Shown one piece after another: positions 17,229-26,142 of a DNA stretch of 37,879 nt. Positions within the stretch are counted from its first letter, which is position 1. The number at the start of each line of letters is the position of its first letter. The notes under the pieces are model-generated. The model was not told the origin of the DNA. It made no database searches and worked only from the letters and a program-made list of their open reading frames with translations. The DNA comes from an uncultured Bacteroidota bacterium (GTDB lineage: Bacteria > Bacteroidota > Bacteroidia > Bacteroidales > VadinHA17). The translations under genes were made by a program, and so were the position numbers. The stretch lies in NCBI GenBank assembly GCA_903844815.1, contig CAIMVD010000073.1:1-37879 (forward strand), written 5' to 3'.

Positions 17229-18359
17229 ATGAAGATAGTGAAATTAGCATGCAGGATAATTATTGGACTTACGTTTATGTTTTCCGGAATTGTAAAGGCT
17301 ATTGATCCTCTAGGTTCAGCTTATAAGTTTCATGATTATTTTCACGCTTTCAATCTCGGTTTTTTTGACAAGCTCAGTCTTCCGCTTGCAATTTTACTCT
17401 GCACCGTCGAATTTATTGCAGGATTTTCAGTTATAACAGGTATTAAGCAAAAGACAGGAACAGTGCTCGCATTTTTGCTGATGCTTTTCTTCACCCCTCT
17501 AACTTTTATACTTGCACTGACAAACCCTGTTTCTGATTGCGGATGTTTTGGCGATGCAATCAAACTCACAAACTGGCAAACCTTCGGTAAAAATATTATA
17601 CTGATTATTCCGGCAATAATCCTTTTTGCTGAGAGGAAAAAGGTTAAACCTTTTTTCAGATCCGGGAAGGAATTGATTATGTTGTTTTCAGCAATAATCA
17701 TTTTCCTGGTCTTTTCTGTCAGCAACCTTATTTTGCTTCCAGCCATCGATTTTCTGCCCTACAGGGAAGGCGTAAGAATTGCCGATCAGATGGTAGTGCC
17801 TGAAGGAGCAGCTTCTGATGTGTATGCAACAACCTTTATTTATGAAAAAGAGGGAACCCGCAAAGAATTCACTTTAAGCAATTATCCTGCAAACGACAGC
17901 ACCTGGAAATTTATAGAGCAGAAATCAGTGCTTGTTAAAAAGGGCTATGAGCCTCCTGTTCACGACTTCAGGATCTCCACTTTAAAGGGAGAAGATATTA
18001 CGGAACAACTGATTAGCGGACAGAACTATGCGCTTCTGATGATCACGAAGAAACTTGGGGAGGCAGATAAAAAACATCTTACAGCAGGATTTGAGCTCGG
18101 GAAAAGTGTATTGATCAGGGGAATCGATTTTTATGTGGTTACGGCATCCGGATCAGATGAATTAAACACTTACGATAATGGGCTTATGTTTTGTTCAGCC
18201 GATGAAACAACACTAAAGACGATGATAAGGGCTAACCCGGGATATATTCTGATCAGCAATGGAACCATTGCAGGAAAATGGTCATGGGCAACTGTTCCTG
18301 ATGCTGATTGGTTCGTAAAATATCAGTCCGGAAATAATCCCGGAGTAATGAATAAATAA
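17229..18359 (+). CDS. BT_3928-family DoxX/MauE-like membrane protein
   Basis: 376 residues. The first half is a four-helix DoxX/MauE-like membrane domain (helices near 5-22, 50-70, 78-97, 118-135) with the conserved DCGCFG loop (103-108; Cys104, Cys106). A fifth helix near 148-172 leads to an extracytoplasmic domain of about 200 residues that resembles a thioredoxin-type fold at its end (GYILISNGTIAGKWSW) but has no CxxC. This architecture matches the BT_3928 family that sits next to tpiA in Bacteroidales. The biochemical role is not established; a redox or quinone-linked function is suggested by DoxX and MauE relatives. It starts one base after tmk and ends 55 bases ahead of tpiA. Confidence 0.85.
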   Translation: MKIVKLACRIIIGLTFMFSGIVKAIDPLGSAYKFHDYFHAFNLGFFDKLSLPLAILLCTVEFIAGFSVITGIKQKTGTVLAFLLMLFFTPLTFILALTNPVSDCGCFGDAIKLTNWQTFGKNIILIIPAIILFAERKKVKPFFRSGKELIMLFSAIIIFLVFSVSNLILLPAIDFLPYREGVRIADQMVVPEGAASDVYATTFIYEKEGTRKEFTLSNYPANDSTWKFIEQKSVLVKKGYEPPVHDFRISTLKGEDITEQLISGQNYALLMITKKLGEADKKHLTAGFELGKSVLIRGIDFYVVTASGSDELNTYDNGLMFCSADETTLKTMIRANPGYILISNGTIAGKWSWATVPDADWFVKYQSGNNPGVMNK

Positions 18360-18414
18360 TTAGGTGGATAATACGTTAATATACTTTATAAATAATTATT
18401 AAAACAGTTGAAAA

Positions 18415-19173
18415 ATGAGAAAAAAAATTGTCGCCGGAAACTGGAAAATGAATATGGATCTGGAAGAAGGCCTTAAGTTCGTCGGATCAATTGACAAGTA
18501 CTTTAAAGAAAATCCGCCGGAAAAAGGCAGTGTCATACTATGCACTCCATTTATACATCTCGCAGGTGCTGCTCAGATTCTCAAACAAGGCAAGATCTCA
18601 CTTGGTGCTCAGAACTGTGCTTCAGAGGCTTCAGGTGCATATACAGGCGAAGTTTCAGCATGGATGATCAGGAGTACCGGTGCTGAATATGTTATTATCG
18701 GCCATTCCGAAAGAAGGTCATACTATAACGAAGACGACAAGTTGATTAACAAAAAGACTCTTCTTGCAATTAACAGCGGTTTGAAAGTAATTTTCTGTAT
18801 TGGCGAGGTTCTCGCCGAAAGGGAATCCGACAAACATTTTCTGATTGTAAGAAGGCAGCTTGAGGAGGGTTTATTCACTCTCAGTCCCGAGCAGATGGAT
18901 ATGATTGTGATCGCTTACGAACCGGTATGGGCAATAGGAACTGGTCTGACAGCTTCACCCGATCAGGCTCAGGAGATGCACAAATACATCCGCGACCTTA
19001 TTAAAGAAAAATACGGAAGCGATTGTGCCAAAAAAATGCCGATTCTCTATGGTGGCAGCTGTAAACCATCGAATGCGGCTGAGATTTTCTCAAAACCCGA
19101 CGTTGACGGCGGGCTTATAGGAGGAGCAGCCCTTAAGAAAGAGGATTTCACTGCAATAGTTGAAGCACTCTAA
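18415..19173 (+). CDS. tpiA: Triosephosphate isomerase
   Basis: Interconverts dihydroxyacetone phosphate and glyceraldehyde 3-phosphate in glycolysis; cytosolic (beta/alpha)8 barrel, normally a homodimer. Length is 252 residues, standard. Catalytic residues: Lys11 in AGNWKMN, His97 in IIGHSERR and Glu169 in AYEPVWAIGTG. The phosphate-binding end shows LYGGSCKPSNA and GGLIGGAAL. It is the third gene of the run that starts at tmk and is followed after 11 bases by the very large secreted protein gene. Confidence 0.98.
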   Translation: MRKKIVAGNWKMNMDLEEGLKFVGSIDKYFKENPPEKGSVILCTPFIHLAGAAQILKQGKISLGAQNCASEASGAYTGEVSAWMIRSTGAEYVIIGHSERRSYYNEDDKLINKKTLLAINSGLKVIFCIGEVLAERESDKHFLIVRRQLEEGLFTLSPEQMDMIVIAYEPVWAIGTGLTASPDQAQEMHKYIRDLIKEKYGSDCAKKMPILYGGSCKPSNAAEIFSKPDVDGGLIGGAALKKEDFTAIVEAL

Positions 19174-19184
19174 ACAAATATTTT

Positions 19185-22100
19185 ATGTCAGGAAAGCTGG
19201 CTATATTGACCATTGTTCTGATGCTTATCAGCCCGTTGTGCCTGCATTCACAGGTAAGATCGGCTTTTAAGGGCGATGCTTCGTCTTTCAGAAAAGAGCT
19301 CACTAACTACATGGGCCCTAACCTGAAGGACGACCAGACAGCAAATCTTAACAAATTTCTTGTCCGATGGGACAGTGCGTCCTTCAGCAGCGACAACATG
19401 GGCAGAATAATGGACATAGCGAGCCAGCTTTCTTCACGTTTATTAAGACCTTCCCCCCACTTCAGCGACTTCCTTCTGACCCTTAATGCCTTTCTCGACT
19501 TCAAAATAGACGCACTATCGTTCACTAACTGGCTGAACGGTCTTAGCGAAATCGCCTTTAACCCCCGAATTTCTAATGAAAATTTAGAAAGGTATTTCAA
19601 AAATACCTTTTCGATGCTAAAGGAAAACGTACTTTTCGATTCAGGCTCCGTTAAATGGCTGGTAAAGAACCGGAATCTTGAATTTCGTCACGACACAGTC
19701 TTTTGCGTCTCAGTGAAAGATGCTACGCTCACGTGTTACACTCAGAAGGACAGTACCGAAATTTACAATGTCAGCGGTATTTTCTATCCTGAAATCCAGC
19801 AATTCAGAGGAACAGGCGGCAAAATCACATGGGAAAAAGCAGGCTCACCTGATGTCTATGCCGAGCTTGGGAAATTTACAATCAATACAACAAAAAATAA
19901 TTTCACCTTCGATTCAGTAAGGTTTGTTAATCCTGCGTGGTTCAGGAAAAGTGTAATTGGATCCCTTACCGATCAGGCAATTACTTACACAAACAAGGAC
20001 AAGGCAACTTTCCCGAAATTCGAATCATATACAAAACAGTTTCAGATTAAAGATTTATATAAGGGGGTTAATTTTGAAGGAGGCCTTTCATTTGAAGGAG
20101 CCACAGTAAAAGGAACCGGTGCGAATTACAATCCGGCAAAATTAACATTATTCCGAAATGACACCCTTTATATCAAAATCAGATCTCAGGAGTTTATGTT
20201 TACCAAGAACGGACTTAACAGCCAGTCGGCTGCAGCATCCCTATACTTGTCAGGCGACTCCATTTACCACTCAAACATAGGCTTTTCGTACGTTTCGGCA
20301 ACACGACAGGTGAACCTTTACCGAAATAACAATCCTATTTCGAAAAGCCCGTATTACAATACCTTCCATAGTCTTGACATGTACTTTGAATACCTGTCAT
20401 GGAATATGAACGAATCAAAGATTATTCTTTCAAGAGCCAGGGGCGCCTCTATCGGAAAGGCTCAATTCGAATCCTCTTCATTCTTTAATTCCGATTATTT
20501 TATGAGCCTGATGGGCCATGACGATTACCATCCTCTGAACCGCATCATCAAATTCTCAGAGTTCTATTATTCCGAGACATTCCCTGTAATGGAGTTTGCA
20601 AAATGGCTCAACAAATCGGAGGAGGGAGTAACAGGATTATGCATCGAACTCGCCAACAGGGGTTTTGTTTTTTATGACCGTTCCACCGATCAGGTAACTA
20701 TAAAAAAGAAAACCAGGGACTTTCTCGCCTCGTTCGCCAAAAAGAAGGATTATGATGCACTCAATATAATCAGCGAAACAAAGGCTCCTGTCGATAATGC
20801 CTCAATCAATCTGAAAGATTTCAAGCTGACAATAAACGGAGTATCAGGAGTTGTGCTCAGCGATTCCCAGAAGGTTGCAATTTTTCCATATAACAAACAG
20901 CTTATCGTTGGAAAGAACAGGGACTTTAAATTCAATGGGGTGGTAAAAGCAGGTCTTTTTACCATTTTTGGCAACAATTTCAGTTTCAGTTACGACACTT
21001 TCAATATCAGGCTTAAGAATGTCGATTCAATCAGGACAGCTGTTGAGACCAGCGAGAGGGATGTATATGGAAATAAGTATATTGAAAATCTCCGGGGACT
21101 TATTCAGTCAGGATCTGCAAATCTTTACATCGATAATCCGGGCAACAAGTCAGGACTGAATAGTTTTAAACAGTACCCGATTATTGATGTAATAAGTGAT
21201 ACTTACATTTTCTATGACAGACTGGCCGGGTTGGATGATGTTTATAAAAGAAAGGATTTCTATTTCAGGATGGATCCTTTCAGTTTTGAGAACATCGATC
21301 ACCTGTCGAAGGAAGACATTAGAATGTCGGGCGAATTTGTCGGAGGAAACATACTGAAGACGACCCGGCAACAGCTGACGGTCCAGGAAAACAGATCGCT
21401 AGGTTTCGATATGGCAATCCCTGCCGGAGGAATAGAAATTTACGAAGGCAAAGGAAGGCTTTTTGATTCTATTACAATGAGCGACAAGGGTCTTATGGGA
21501 AGCGGAACCCTTAAGCACCTTACGTCGGTCACAAACTCTGAACTTTACAGGTTTTTTCCCGATTCAATGCTGACAAAAGCTTCGGAATTCTCAATTTCAA
21601 AGGATGAAACCGGCTTATTCCCCCCGCTCGATGGTAAGGATGTAACTATTAAATGGCTTACCAGAACGGATGAATGGATAGCATCAAATTCGAAAGATAA
21701 GAGTTTTGGCATGTTCGCAAATGGAACAACTCTTGACGGGTCAATCATACTCACTCCCCTTAAACTTAACGGGAAAGGGATTGTTAATATGGAGGATGCA
21801 AAGGTCACTTCAAATCTTTTCAATTTCAGTGCAAACAGCATAAAAGCCGATACTGCCAACTATAATTTAAAATCGCAAACCGCAGCCGGCGGTTATGCTT
21901 TCATTGCTGAAAATGCAAAGACGGATATCAATTTCGATTTGAAAATAAACAGGTTCAGCCTGAATACAGACTCGTCGATGGTCAAGTTCCCCGAAATCCA
22001 GTATATATGCACAATGACTGATTTTACGTACGATATCGGGAAAAGAGTTCTCAGTATGGAGCAAAAGGGGAAAATGAACACAGGCCTCCTGCCTCCTGAC

Positions 22101-23675
22101 AAACTGCTGAGAGTAAACTTCGCAGGCCTTGATAAACCTACTTTCTTTTCCACAAATAATATGAGCGATACAATTTCCTTTATGGCGCTTAAAGGCAGCT
22201 ATCACCTCGATCAGGAATATATTGAAGCCGAAAACATTAACTACATCCATATTGCCGATGCTCTTATCCAGCCTGGAAACGGGAAGATAACCATCGACAG
22301 GAGGGCAAAAATAAGGCAGATCGACAGTGCGGTTATAGCACTAAATAACAAACATATACTTCATTCCGGAAAGATCAGTATTGAGTCATCCAAACGTTAC
22401 TCGGGCAGCGCTGTTTATGATTACGTGAGTGAAAACAAGGAGGTCCAGCAAATCTCTTTCCCTGAACTGTCGGTTGATACCCTTACAACAACCGCAAAAG
22501 GTTATATTCCCGTTATGCAGAATTTCAGGCTTAGTCCTGCATTTACCTATACAGGTGATGTTAAAATTTCGTCCGGATCGGACCTTCTTACTTTTACCGG
22601 TGCAGCGGGCATCGATCAGAACTGCAACGGGCTTAAGAGCTTTAATATCAAGTTCAGGTCGGAAATAGATCCTGAGAATATAATGATCCCTGTTAGTGAG
22701 AAACCCAGGGACGGCAACGATAATCTTGTTTACTCAGGTTCATATATTGCAACAGATTCGCTGCATATTTATCCTGCCTTCCTTTCCGCGGAAAGATCAT
22801 ATGCCGACATTCCAATTGTAAGCTCCTCAGGCTGGCTATATTATGAGAAAAGTCAGGGAAGATACCTCATAACCTCACGCGAGAAGATTGCTGACCCCGG
22901 ACTTCCCGGCAATCAGATTGCATTTGACAAGAATTACTGCGTAATTTCGTCGGAAGGCAGGATCAATTTAGGATCTGATTTTGACCTGTTTACTATGTCA
23001 GGCGCAGGCAAGGTTATTCATAGCATTGATTCAAATAAGATCAGTATCGAAACGATTCTTGCCTTTCACTTTCATTTCTCAAATGCGGCACTCAGGATAA
23101 TGTCGGATGATGTAAGACTAATCCCATCTCTTAATCCAGTCCCGCTTAGTACAGATCTTTACAGCAAGGGCATGAAAGACCTTATGGGCGTTTCGGCTGC
23201 GACATCGCTGAAAGGAGATCTCGACTTGTTTGGGGCCACCAGAAGCATGCCAAAGGAATTCAACTACGAATTATTGCTCAGCGATGTAAATATGACATGG
23301 AATGATGAATCATCTTCATTCAGGTCAACCGGGAAAATCGGTGTAGGATTCATTGGCCAGCAGCCAATGAACGTATACCTCGACGGTTATATCGATATCC
23401 AGCGCCGGCGGTCGGGCGATATGATTGACATCTATCTTAAAGCCAGCGCATCGGTTTGGTATTATTTCTCCTACTTCCGGGGAGTTTTGATGACCCAGTC
23501 GTCAAACAGCACTTATAATAACCTGATAGCCACTACGAAGATAAACGACAGGAAGCATCCTGATTCTTCAGTAAGGGTACCATATACTTACATGATATCT
23601 TCAGAGGACAGGCTTAACAAGTTCCTCAGGAGAATGAGAGGTACGGATAACGGAGAAGATCAGATCAATCAATAG
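19185..23675 (+). CDS. Very large secreted beta-rich protein of unknown function
   Basis: 1496 residues with a Sec signal (LAILTIVLMLISPLCLHSQ, cleavage near residue 22) and no lipobox. Residues about 25-180 look helical. The rest is dominated by alternating beta strands rich in Ser, Asn, Asp and Tyr, with recurring phrases such as ADTANYNLKS (about 886-895) and KGSYHLDQEYIEAENINYIHI (near 1006). These resemble long beta-helix or AsmA/OstA-type periplasmic scaffolds, but I cannot assign a family. There is no C-terminal secretion-domain signature (no T9SS-type ending), so it may remain periplasmic. It follows tpiA by 11 bases and its last 11 bases overlap the end of the opposite phosphoesterase gene. 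It has no frameshift and its codon use resembles its neighbours, so it is a stable chromosomal gene rather than an import. Confidence 0.8.
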   Translation: MSGKLAILTIVLMLISPLCLHSQVRSAFKGDASSFRKELTNYMGPNLKDDQTANLNKFLVRWDSASFSSDNMGRIMDIASQLSSRLLRPSPHFSDFLLTLNAFLDFKIDALSFTNWLNGLSEIAFNPRISNENLERYFKNTFSMLKENVLFDSGSVKWLVKNRNLEFRHDTVFCVSVKDATLTCYTQKDSTEIYNVSGIFYPEIQQFRGTGGKITWEKAGSPDVYAELGKFTINTTKNNFTFDSVRFVNPAWFRKSVIGSLTDQAITYTNKDKATFPKFESYTKQFQIKDLYKGVNFEGGLSFEGATVKGTGANYNPAKLTLFRNDTLYIKIRSQEFMFTKNGLNSQSAAASLYLSGDSIYHSNIGFSYVSATRQVNLYRNNNPISKSPYYNTFHSLDMYFEYLSWNMNESKIILSRARGASIGKAQFESSSFFNSDYFMSLMGHDDYHPLNRIIKFSEFYYSETFPVMEFAKWLNKSEEGVTGLCIELANRGFVFYDRSTDQVTIKKKTRDFLASFAKKKDYDALNIISETKAPVDNASINLKDFKLTINGVSGVVLSDSQKVAIFPYNKQLIVGKNRDFKFNGVVKAGLFTIFGNNFSFSYDTFNIRLKNVDSIRTAVETSERDVYGNKYIENLRGLIQSGSANLYIDNPGNKSGLNSFKQYPIIDVISDTYIFYDRLAGLDDVYKRKDFYFRMDPFSFENIDHLSKEDIRMSGEFVGGNILKTTRQQLTVQENRSLGFDMAIPAGGIEIYEGKGRLFDSITMSDKGLMGSGTLKHLTSVTNSELYRFFPDSMLTKASEFSISKDETGLFPPLDGKDVTIKWLTRTDEWIASNSKDKSFGMFANGTTLDGSIILTPLKLNGKGIVNMEDAKVTSNLFNFSANSIKADTANYNLKSQTAAGGYAFIAENAKTDINFDLKINRFSLNTDSSMVKFPEIQYICTMTDFTYDIGKRVLSMEQKGKMNTGLLPPDKLLRVNFAGLDKPTFFSTNNMSDTISFMALKGSYHLDQEYIEAENINYIHIADALIQPGNGKITIDRRAKIRQIDSAVIALNNKHILHSGKISIESSKRYSGSAVYDYVSENKEVQQISFPELSVDTLTTTAKGYIPVMQNFRLSPAFTYTGDVKISSGSDLLTFTGAAGIDQNCNGLKSFNIKFRSEIDPENIMIPVSEKPRDGNDNLVYSGSYIATDSLHIYPAFLSAERSYADIPIVSSSGWLYYEKSQGRYLITSREKIADPGLPGNQIAFDKNYCVISSEGRINLGSDFDLFTMSGAGKVIHSIDSNKISIETILAFHFHFSNAALRIMSDDVRLIPSLNPVPLSTDLYSKGMKDLMGVSAATSLKGDLDLFGATRSMPKEFNYELLLSDVNMTWNDESSSFRSTGKIGVGFIGQQPMNVYLDGYIDIQRRRSGDMIDIYLKASASVWYYFSYFRGVLMTQSSNSTYNNLIATTKINDRKHPDSSVRVPYTYMISSEDRLNKFLRRMRGTDNGEDQINQ

Positions 23676-24171
23676 CTTTTCCTCTTTCGCCCAGTTCAAT
23701 GAGCTCCATATCGTGAATCCTGCTCCCGGTGATCTGAAACCTCAGGGCAGTCATGAACACATGGAATCCTATATACCCGGCTGCACCGGGATTTACATAC
23801 AGGAAATCCTCCTTTTTATCATACATTACCTTTGCGATATGCGAATGGCCACAAATAAACAGATCAGGGTGCAACTCCCTTAAATGCGGAAAGACCCTGC
23901 GGTCGTAATGTCCGGGTGTCCCTCCAATATGGGTCATCAGAACATTCACCTCTTCAGCCTTAAAGATGAGATACTCCCCATAAACAACCCTGACAGGTGT
24001 ACCATCGATATTCCCATATACAGCCCTCAGGGGCCTAAACCTGGATAAGGTATCAGCAGTCTCAATATTTCCGATATCACCGGCATGCCATATCTCATCA
24101 CAATCCTTAAAATGCTCAAATAGTCTGGGATGTATCCAGCCATGGGTATCAGAAATGAGGCCTATCTTCAT
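23665..24171 (-). CDS. YfcE/MJ0936-type metallophosphoesterase
   Basis: Small calcineurin-like phosphodiesterase of 168 residues, normal for this family. The dinuclear metal site is complete: Asp8 and His10 (SDTHG), Asp32 (GDIGN), Asn54 (GNID), His81 (THIGG), His109 and His111 (GHSH). E. coli YfcE hydrolyses model phosphodiesters; the natural substrate here is unknown. The frame extends nine codons upstream, but that part is the translated heptamer repeat at 24172-24192, so the ATG at 24171 is the start. Its 3' end overlaps the large secreted protein gene by 11 bases, tail to tail. It is divergent from rsmE. Confidence 0.93.
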   Translation of the reverse strand: MKIGLISDTHGWIHPRLFEHFKDCDEIWHAGDIGNIETADTLSRFRPLRAVYGNIDGTPVRVVYGEYLIFKAEEVNVLMTHIGGTPGHYDRRVFPHLRELHPDLFICGHSHIAKVMYDKKEDFLYVNPGAAGYIGFHVFMTALRFQITGSRIHDMELIELGERGKAID

Positions 24172-24192
24172 GTTTCGGGTTTCGGGTTTCGG
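24172..24192. repeat. Heptamer tandem repeat GTTTCGG x3
   Basis: Three perfect 7-bp units (24172-24178, 24179-24185, 24186-24192), followed by AAAC. The array abuts the start codon of the phosphoesterase gene, on whose strand it reads CCGAAAC three times and occupies the position of a ribosome binding site. The unit sequence differs from the AGTCAGG arrays, but the period is the same. Confidence 0.9.
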
Positions 24193-24256
24193 AAACAACT
24201 GCTCTAAGTAACAGAAAGCTTTTTAAAAAGTAATGAGAAGATAAATCCAAAATATT

Positions 24257-24264
24257 TACTTTTG
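24257..24264 (+). promoter_or_regulatory. -7 box TACTTTTG ahead of rsmE
   Basis: Exact match to TAnnTTTG, 15 bases before the ATG at 24280. No TTTG is found 19-21 bases upstream, so only the -7 part is supported. A start so close to the ATG would give a very short leader. Confidence 0.4.
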
Positions 24265-24279
24265 AACAAATTAACTGAT

Positions 24280-24984
24280 ATGCAGATTTTCTACGCTCCT
24301 GAAATAGCAGGAGATCTTTATTCTCTCGACGAAAACGAATCACGGCATTGTATCAAAGCCTTAAGGATGACTAAAGGCACTCCTGTAAAACTCATCGACG
24401 GAAAGGGGAATTTATTTGAAGGAATCATTAGCGATCCTGATCCGAAAAGATGTACAATCACAGTTACCGGGTCAATTCCTGATTTTGAAAAAAGAAAGTA
24501 CCGGCTTCATATAGCCATTTCGCCGCTTAAAAATCCTGACCGGTTTGAGTGGTTCATTGAAAAAAGCGTTGAGATAGGAGTCGATGAGATAACTCCGCTA
24601 ATCTGCCGGAACACTGAAAAACCCGGTATTAAGGAGGAAAGAATAAATAACCTGATCATTTCGGCAATGAAGCAGTCGCTCAAGGCATCCCTTACAATAC
24701 TGAATCCTGCCTGCCCTTTTGAAGACTTTATTTACAAACCTTTCACCGGAAAACGAATGATTGCTCACTGCAACAGTTCAATTGACAGGAAAAAGATTTC
24801 AGATACTTGCTTCAGGAATGATAATGTACTCATGCTCATAGGACCTGAAGGTGATTTCAGTCATGATGAGATCAGGAAGGCTGAAGAAAATGGTTTTATT
24901 TCCGTTCACCTTGGCAGGAGCCGGCTAAGAACAGAAACGGCAGGCGTTGCCGCCTGCCATTCCGTTTATTTTATTAACCAGTGA
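24280..24984 (+). CDS. rsmE: 16S rRNA (uracil(1498)-N3)-methyltransferase
   Basis: SPOUT-class methyltransferase that modifies U1498 of 16S rRNA using S-adenosylmethionine; cytosolic. Length is 234 residues, typical. The N-terminal PUA-like domain shows ESRHCIKALRMTKGTPVKLIDGKG. The C-terminal trefoil-knot domain shows EKSVEIGVDEITPLICRNTE, the SAM-binding LIGPEGDFSHDEI and LGRSRLRTETAGVAA. The usual GPEGG is GPEGD here, which I take as normal variation. The frame begins six codons earlier at TTG, but the ATG at 24280 fits the family N-terminus. It is convergent with the Arc-like gene, with six bases between the stops inside a perfect palindrome. Confidence 0.95.
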   Translation: MQIFYAPEIAGDLYSLDENESRHCIKALRMTKGTPVKLIDGKGNLFEGIISDPDPKRCTITVTGSIPDFEKRKYRLHIAISPLKNPDRFEWFIEKSVEIGVDEITPLICRNTEKPGIKEERINNLIISAMKQSLKASLTILNPACPFEDFIYKPFTGKRMIAHCNSSIDRKKISDTCFRNDNVLMLIGPEGDFSHDEIRKAEENGFISVHLGRSRLRTETAGVAACHSVYFINQ

Positions 24985-24995
24985 AAATTTTCACT
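24980..24995. repeat. 16-bp perfect palindrome spanning two convergent stops
   Basis: AGTGAAAATTTTCACT is its own reverse complement. It contains the TGA of rsmE (24982-24984) and, on the other strand, the TGA of the Arc-like gene (24991-24993). Confidence 0.85.
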
Positions 24996-25191
24996 CCCCG
25001 GTTTGTACCGGAGTTGATTCTTTTTTACCATTTTCTGAATTAATTTTCCATCTGCCTGATTTTCTCAGAGCCTGATCGAGAATATATTCAATCTGGCCGT
25101 TGGTACTGCGGAACTCATCATCGGCCCATTTTTCAAGAGCTTTAAACTTTTCAGGATCAATCCTCAGGACAAATGACTTCTTTTCGCTCAT
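24991..25191 (-). CDS. Arc-family (ribbon-helix-helix) small protein
   Basis: 66 residues. MSEKKSFVLRIDPEKFKALEKWADDEFRSTNGQIEYIL fits a ribbon-helix-helix fold: a short beta strand with alternating residues (SFVLRI), a helix, then a second helix beginning at Ser29-Thr30. Proteins of this type bind DNA as dimers, or act as small partners of the upstream gene product. The C-terminal 20 residues are charged and probably disordered. A 21-codon upstream extension overlaps the SPFH gene and is rejected; the ATG at 25191 follows the SPFH stop after one base, so the two are cotranscribed and probably coupled. Whether it regulates its own operon is unknown. Confidence 0.8.
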   Translation of the reverse strand: MSEKKSFVLRIDPEKFKALEKWADDEFRSTNGQIEYILDQALRKSGRWKINSENGKKESTPVQTGE

Positions 25192-25192
25192 A

Positions 25193-26047
25193 TCAGTTAT
25201 GCAGTGTACCTGCATTAAGTACAGGCGTGGCATCCTTGTCACCGCAGAGTACAACCATCAGGTTGCTGACCATGGCTGCCTTCTTCTCTTCATCAAACTC
25301 AACAATTTTCTTGTCGGAAAGCTGTTCCAAAGCCATCTGAACCATTGATACAGCCCCCTCAACAATCTTGAACCTGGCCGAAACAACAGCTGATGCCTGC
25401 TGTCGCCTGAGCATTGCATTTGCTATCTCTTCGGCATAGGCTATGTAGTTGATTCGCGCCTCAATAACATTAATGCCGGCTATTTCAAGCCTCTCCCGGA
25501 TTTCCCTTTCAAGTTCGTGGTTTACCTCTTCTCCCCCGCTGCGAAGAGCAATAACAGCTTCGTGATCCTCAAAATTATCATAGGGATACAAACCTGCAAG
25601 CTTTCTCAAAGCTGCATCACTCTGAACAAGAACGAAGTGCTGAAAATCATCTACTTCAAAAACTGATTTAAAAGTATCTTCTACTTTCCATACAAGAACC
25701 AGTCCGATTTTGATCGGATTTCCGATCTTGTCATTGACTTTTATTGGTTCGCTGTTAAAGTTACGGGCCCTTAACGATACTCTCCTTGTAATATAGAACG
25801 GATTCACCCAGAAGAATCCGTTTTCCTTTATGGTACCCTTATATGCCCCGAAAAGCACCATCAAGGTGGAGGAATTTGGATTCACAACCTTGAATCCGGT
25901 GACAGAAACAATGAACAGTAGCGTGAGAACCACTCCTAACAAGATTGATTCAAAAGCAAATCCGGCAATCGCACCGCAAATCGACAATATTGCAACCGAC
26001 AGGGCAAGATAACCGGAATAAGGTTTGACTGTAAATTCTTTTTTCAT
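25193..26047 (-). CDS. SPFH/Band 7 domain membrane protein
   Basis: 284 residues. Two adjacent hydrophobic segments (about 12-30 and 32-51) form a hairpin or double-pass anchor, followed by an SPFH (stomatin/prohibitin/flotillin) domain: STLMVLFGAYKGTIKENGFFWVNPF (60-84), ARNFNSEPIKVNDKIGNPIKI, and the helical end ERLEIAGINVIEARINYIAYAEEIANAMLRRQQA. Proteins of this type form oligomeric membrane scaffolds; the cargo here is unknown. It forms a two-gene unit with the Arc-like gene, one base apart, and has a well-formed promoter immediately upstream (26073-26104). No NfeD or FtsH partner gene is adjacent. Confidence 0.92.
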   Translation of the reverse strand: MKKEFTVKPYSGYLALSVAILSICGAIAGFAFESILLGVVLTLLFIVSVTGFKVVNPNSSTLMVLFGAYKGTIKENGFFWVNPFYITRRVSLRARNFNSEPIKVNDKIGNPIKIGLVLVWKVEDTFKSVFEVDDFQHFVLVQSDAALRKLAGLYPYDNFEDHEAVIALRSGGEEVNHELEREIRERLEIAGINVIEARINYIAYAEEIANAMLRRQQASAVVSARFKIVEGAVSMVQMALEQLSDKKIVEFDEEKKAAMVSNLMVVLCGDKDATPVLNAGTLHN

Positions 26048-26072
26048 AGTTAATGATATTAATTTGATATCT

Positions 26073-26104
26073 CAAAGATACTATTTTGCTATGAATTATG
26101 CAAA
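26073..26104 (-). promoter_or_regulatory. Bacteroidota-type promoter for the SPFH gene
   Basis: On the minus strand, TTTG (26104-26101), a 20-base spacer, then TATCTTTG (26080-26073). Both boxes match the TTTG / TAnnTTTG consensus exactly with normal spacing. The -7 box ends 25 bases ahead of the SPFH ATG. Confidence 0.65.
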
Positions 26105-26142
26105 TAAAAAGAGAGTATTTCTTATACCCTCTTTTTCGAAAA

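Noticed and set aside
24172-24198. N-terminal extension of the phosphoesterase
   Set aside because: The extra residues are the translated 7-bp repeat; the catalytic domain starts at the inner ATG.
25192-25254. Upstream extension of the Arc-like protein
   Set aside because: The added residues are the out-of-frame end of the SPFH gene; the inner ATG follows the SPFH stop by one base and begins the ribbon-helix-helix fold.
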